Shown here piece after piece: positions 60,824 through 64,000 of a stretch of DNA of 64,000 nt (positions are counted from its first letter, which is position 1; the number at the start of each line of letters is the position of its first letter). Made by a program: the position numbers and the translations under genes. Source of the DNA: Myoxocephalus aenaeus (lineage: Eukaryota; Chordata; Actinopteri; Perciformes; Cottidae); NCBI GenBank assembly GCA_038501785.1, contig JBAMJR010000089.1, positions 1,170,001 to 1,234,000 on the forward strand. The letters are read 5' to 3'. The notes under the pieces were generated by a model. The model saw only the letters and a program-made list of their open reading frames with translations, searched no databases and was not told the origin of the DNA.

Positions 60824-63800
60824 TCACTGTGTGATGGTTGGGATGCTGCGAGATCTCTTCATGATCAGACGCACCTCCACGTCAGGGAGGCTGTCCTGTT
60901 TAGTCTGGGCACACCCCTCGTCTGCTGCAGCCATGTGCAGGTCGAAGCGCAGCGACACCGACTTCTTGCGCAGCTTGGGATTCCCTCTGAAGAAGGAGCC
61001 CTCCCACTGCTTTATCACTTTGTCAATCTTCTCAGTCCTGGAAGGGCATAGGTTAGAAGCTATGGCAATCAGAGGTGATGTTAATGTTTTCGGTCTCTCT
61101 TCGTGTCAAATATTGTTCTTTTGTTCTGGAACATTTATAGGATAAGCAGAAATAATTTGTATTTCATTTGAATGTGGATGTCAACAACCGGCAGTCAATT
61201 TGTTTCTGTAAAGTATTTCTGTGTGTCATGCGAGATGGGAAACTTCAATGGTACTGTGTTAAAAAGCTATTTTAAAATCCTTTCATTCATTAATTTATGA
61301 TCAATGCACCTGGTGGTACAGTAACACCAGGGGGCAGTAAGAGAACACTTTAATTGTCTTAGATGCAACCTGGTATAAAAGCTATATAACAGAACGTGCA
61401 CCCCCTTTGTAACGGCAAGCAACAAGTCTGGCACTGATTCCTGAGGATCAGGACCTGGGATCATTGTTAAATCAAACAAAATCCCAAATGTCTGTCTAAT
61501 AAATAGAAGAGGCAAGCCCTGTATATGCAAGTCTGTCACCGCATGAACAGGGTAACAATCAGACCCATAGAAAATATAGTGTCTTTGAACCATAGATTTG
61601 TTGGGTTTATAGAGAGTTGTAAAGGTGTTCAACAAATATACCAAAACACAACATTAACTAAGACTTGGACTTGGCTGGGTAATGAATGTAGGATACTTTG
61701 GTTACCTTGGCCTTATAGGACTAATTTAGGCCACCTAAAGGACAGTGCAACAAGCTGTAAACGCAACATTAACGCATTATCCCCATAAGTTGATGTATAA
61801 ACAGTTACCTATTTGCACATTCAGCAGACACAAAGCAACACTAGTATTCATTTGGTGTTTCTGTCCACCAGATGAATGTAAGTCCAATATTCACTCTCCT
61901 TTTAGCCTGAGTAAAATATCTCTATATAAACAGCTGCTAAATGTTCCACCATGTTCACCAGCTAGCTAACTCGCTAACTGCGTCTGTCTGCTGTTTACTG
62001 CTTGGCAGGGAGCCGACAGTGGAGGTATTAGAGTGTGTTTGCTGAGAATACCTGCATGCTGCGACTGGAAACAAGGTTGATGAGGGCAGCGGGACTGAGC
62101 CAAAACAATATATTTGTAAAATCTAAACAATGCTGTGTATAGCGGAGGTGAAAAAGCAGAGTCAAGTAATTATTTTCTGTGGGTTTGACAACACGAGAGA
62201 CCTCTTTCAAATGACAGTTATACACATTTATTCTGTTTCTAATGTAAAAAAAAAATATTCGTGCAGTTCTAACAATTAATACTCTATACTACCACAGCGA
62301 AAACACCTAAATGCTGTTTTGGGGTGAAAATATGAATGGGCACTCTTGCTTGTAAACACACACACAGAGAACTCTCATTGGTGGTCTGACCATCGGGTAC
62401 AATTAACCACATCTACTGTCATATATAACCTGTTGACGGCTTTTGCAGTGGGTTAAGAGACATCAGTGGGTAGAAAATGATTATCTAGTATCATTAATCT
62501 CAGCTCCAATATCACTACAACTTTTGACTACGGCTGTTATGTAAACAGCATCGACGACATGTACATTAGGAATGTTTTCAACTGTTCTGGCCTGTGAGTA
62601 GTTTTAATGGTTTGGGGAACATTCAGTGGGCTAACACTGGTTCCATCAATACTTATTGATGGCTTGATGCTGGAGCATTACCTAACAAAGTAGGAGACCA
62701 ACTTAATTAATTTGAAGGCGTCAAGAACTAATGGGAGTATTTTCAATAAGGTAATGCTTCCTGTCTGATGAAAATGATAAGGATAAGCAGTCATTCAACA
62801 TTCAAGTAAAACAAATTAAATGTCCCTTGCTATCAGTAAAGAATCAATCAAGTGACAGAGGGAGTTACACTGTGATCTGCTGTTCACAGTAAAAGTAAAT
62901 ATTCTGGCTGGAGTGAATATACATGTGTGTAGCTCTCTTATGATATAATTCATTAGTGTGCGTGTTGCTTTTTGGATGTTTGCATGTGGCTGGTAACACC
63001 TGAAGCATGATCAAAGAATTCCCGCCCATGTCTCGTCCAACAATAACAGGTGCTACGCCCCGGTAAATTCCACACCAGACTAGTATCTCCACATCAAACA
63101 CAAGCCATTAAAGGAGGAGCATTCCCATGCGGCGCTATGATGAATGGGAACCTGTGGTGCCAACTCAACGTTTTATGCCTCGTAACTTGTTGAACGTGTC
63201 ATGGTAATTCCTTTTCAGAGCGTGTACATCTAGTCTGCAGAACCAGACGTCGCCGGGGTGGGGAGGACATGGATGATTGTGTAATCATAAAAGTAATGAG
63301 TAAAAGCTCCCTGAGTCAAAGCCAAAGAAGTGTGAAGGCGTCAGGAGATTAAGAAAGCAAGAAACTATGTTGTTTGTAGTAAAAAAAGGTAATTATCAAG
63401 GCAATGTAGCACAGCGCTCTCTGAAGTATTGCTGCGAGTGCTCGCTGCTCCAAAATGCCTACATGTCGGACTGAACAAAAGGTGCTGACTACAGGTCAAT
63501 GGGGGAAAAAAAGATCAATACTTACTCAATGGTGCCGTGACCCTCGGCACTCTCCCGCACCACATTGCCCTGAAGAATCTCCTGAGTCTTCACAGTGGAG
63601 ATTGGCAAGTCTTTATCTTTTTCTGGCTCTGTGAGAAGACATTAATGCCAAATCATAACAAGATATGACTGTAGGAAGAGTATGTGTGTGTATATGTGTG
63701 GGTGTGTTACCTGTGAGTATCACAAGGCTTTGCTGTCTATGCAGTATGCTTTTCTTTAGCCCACTGTCTGCTGGGAGGAGTGAAGGTATTTCAGGCAGGG

Positions 63801-63931
63801 GCTCAGACTTGGGTTCGTCCGGAGTAACTGCAGGGTCACTCAAGCCGTTCTCGTGCCCGTTCTCCTTCGGCTCCTCCATGGAGGACCTCCAAGGCCGCAG
63901 ACCCATTGGCTGCCCATTACGGCCCATGTAC
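60824..63931 (-). CDS. Unidentified vertebrate gene, last three coding exons (partial)
   Basis: Transcript-order exons are 63931-63711, 63628-63526 and 61037-60824. All junctions are GT-AG, phases are consistent, and the frame ends in TGA at 60824. They encode the C-terminal 178 or so residues; the start is beyond the right edge. The first exon begins YMGRNGQPMGLRPWRSS and continues with an acidic, proline-rich segment, then KKSILHRQQSLVIL. The middle exon is charged. The last exon reads EKIDKVIKQWEGSFFRGNP, a basic KLRKKSVSLRFDL, and ends RSRSIPTITQ. The RSRS and KKSVS serines resemble basophilic kinase sites and suggest a phosphoregulated cytoplasmic tail. I could not name the family and claim no function. 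The conserved splice structure makes it a real gene. It converges on tns4. Confidence 0.75.
61038..63525 (-). other. Intron of the unidentified minus-strand gene
   Basis: About 2.5 kb with no exon recognised. A CTCF-like core (CACCAGGGGGCAG) is at 61325-61337. Confidence 0.6.
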
Positions 63932-64000
63932 CTGCAGGCAGAAGGGCAGACCGGAGAAATGACAAGCAAAAGGAATGTGCATTGTGTGTTTACATGTGTT

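Overview
This window is genomic DNA from a ray-finned fish, most likely a percomorph teleost. It carries vertebrate multi-exon genes with GT-AG introns, many long (CA)n/(TG)n microsatellites and several fish-type dispersed repeats. It contains no bacterial, viral or CRISPR features. All gene models were assembled by hand from splice sites, reading frame and remembered family sequence; no search was run.

Layout from left to right. (1) 450-1240 is a CpG-rich promoter with a perfect NRF1 palindrome and a possible first coding exon reading left out of the window. (2) 4419-11692, minus strand: ikzf3 (Aiolos), seven coding exons, 532 codons plus a stop exactly in frame. (3) 13576-15172: a non-autonomous hAT-type transposon with an 8-bp target duplication, carrying a second inverted-repeat element nested inside it. 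(4) 17800-28334, plus: igfbp4, four exons, 261 aa, with a TATA box upstream. (5) 34322-40313, plus: smarce1 (BAF57), ten coding exons, 427 aa. (6) 42736-45347, plus: ccr7, three exons, 386 aa. (7) 48499-58719, plus: tns4, twelve coding exons, 595 aa, with one intron filled by about 2.7 kb of mobile DNA. (8) 60824-63931, minus: the last three exons of a gene I could not identify, converging on tns4.

The genes are separately transcribed, not an operon. The set matches the human 17q21 neighbourhood (IKZF3, IGFBP4, TNS4, CCR7, SMARCE1). From remembered human coordinates, SMARCE1-CCR7-TNS4 looks like a single inverted block relative to IGFBP4. Ikzf3 and ccr7 act in lymphocytes; smarce1 is a chromatin remodeller subunit; igfbp4 is a secreted IGF-binding protein; tns4 is a focal-adhesion adaptor.

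I found no convincing undescribed biological system. The points most worth a second look are an RGD tripeptide in Igfbp4 at the position used by IGFBP-1/2, the gene-block inversion, the nested transposons, a coding-like antisense ORF of 58 residues in igfbp4 intron 1, and a repeat-rich island inside tns4.
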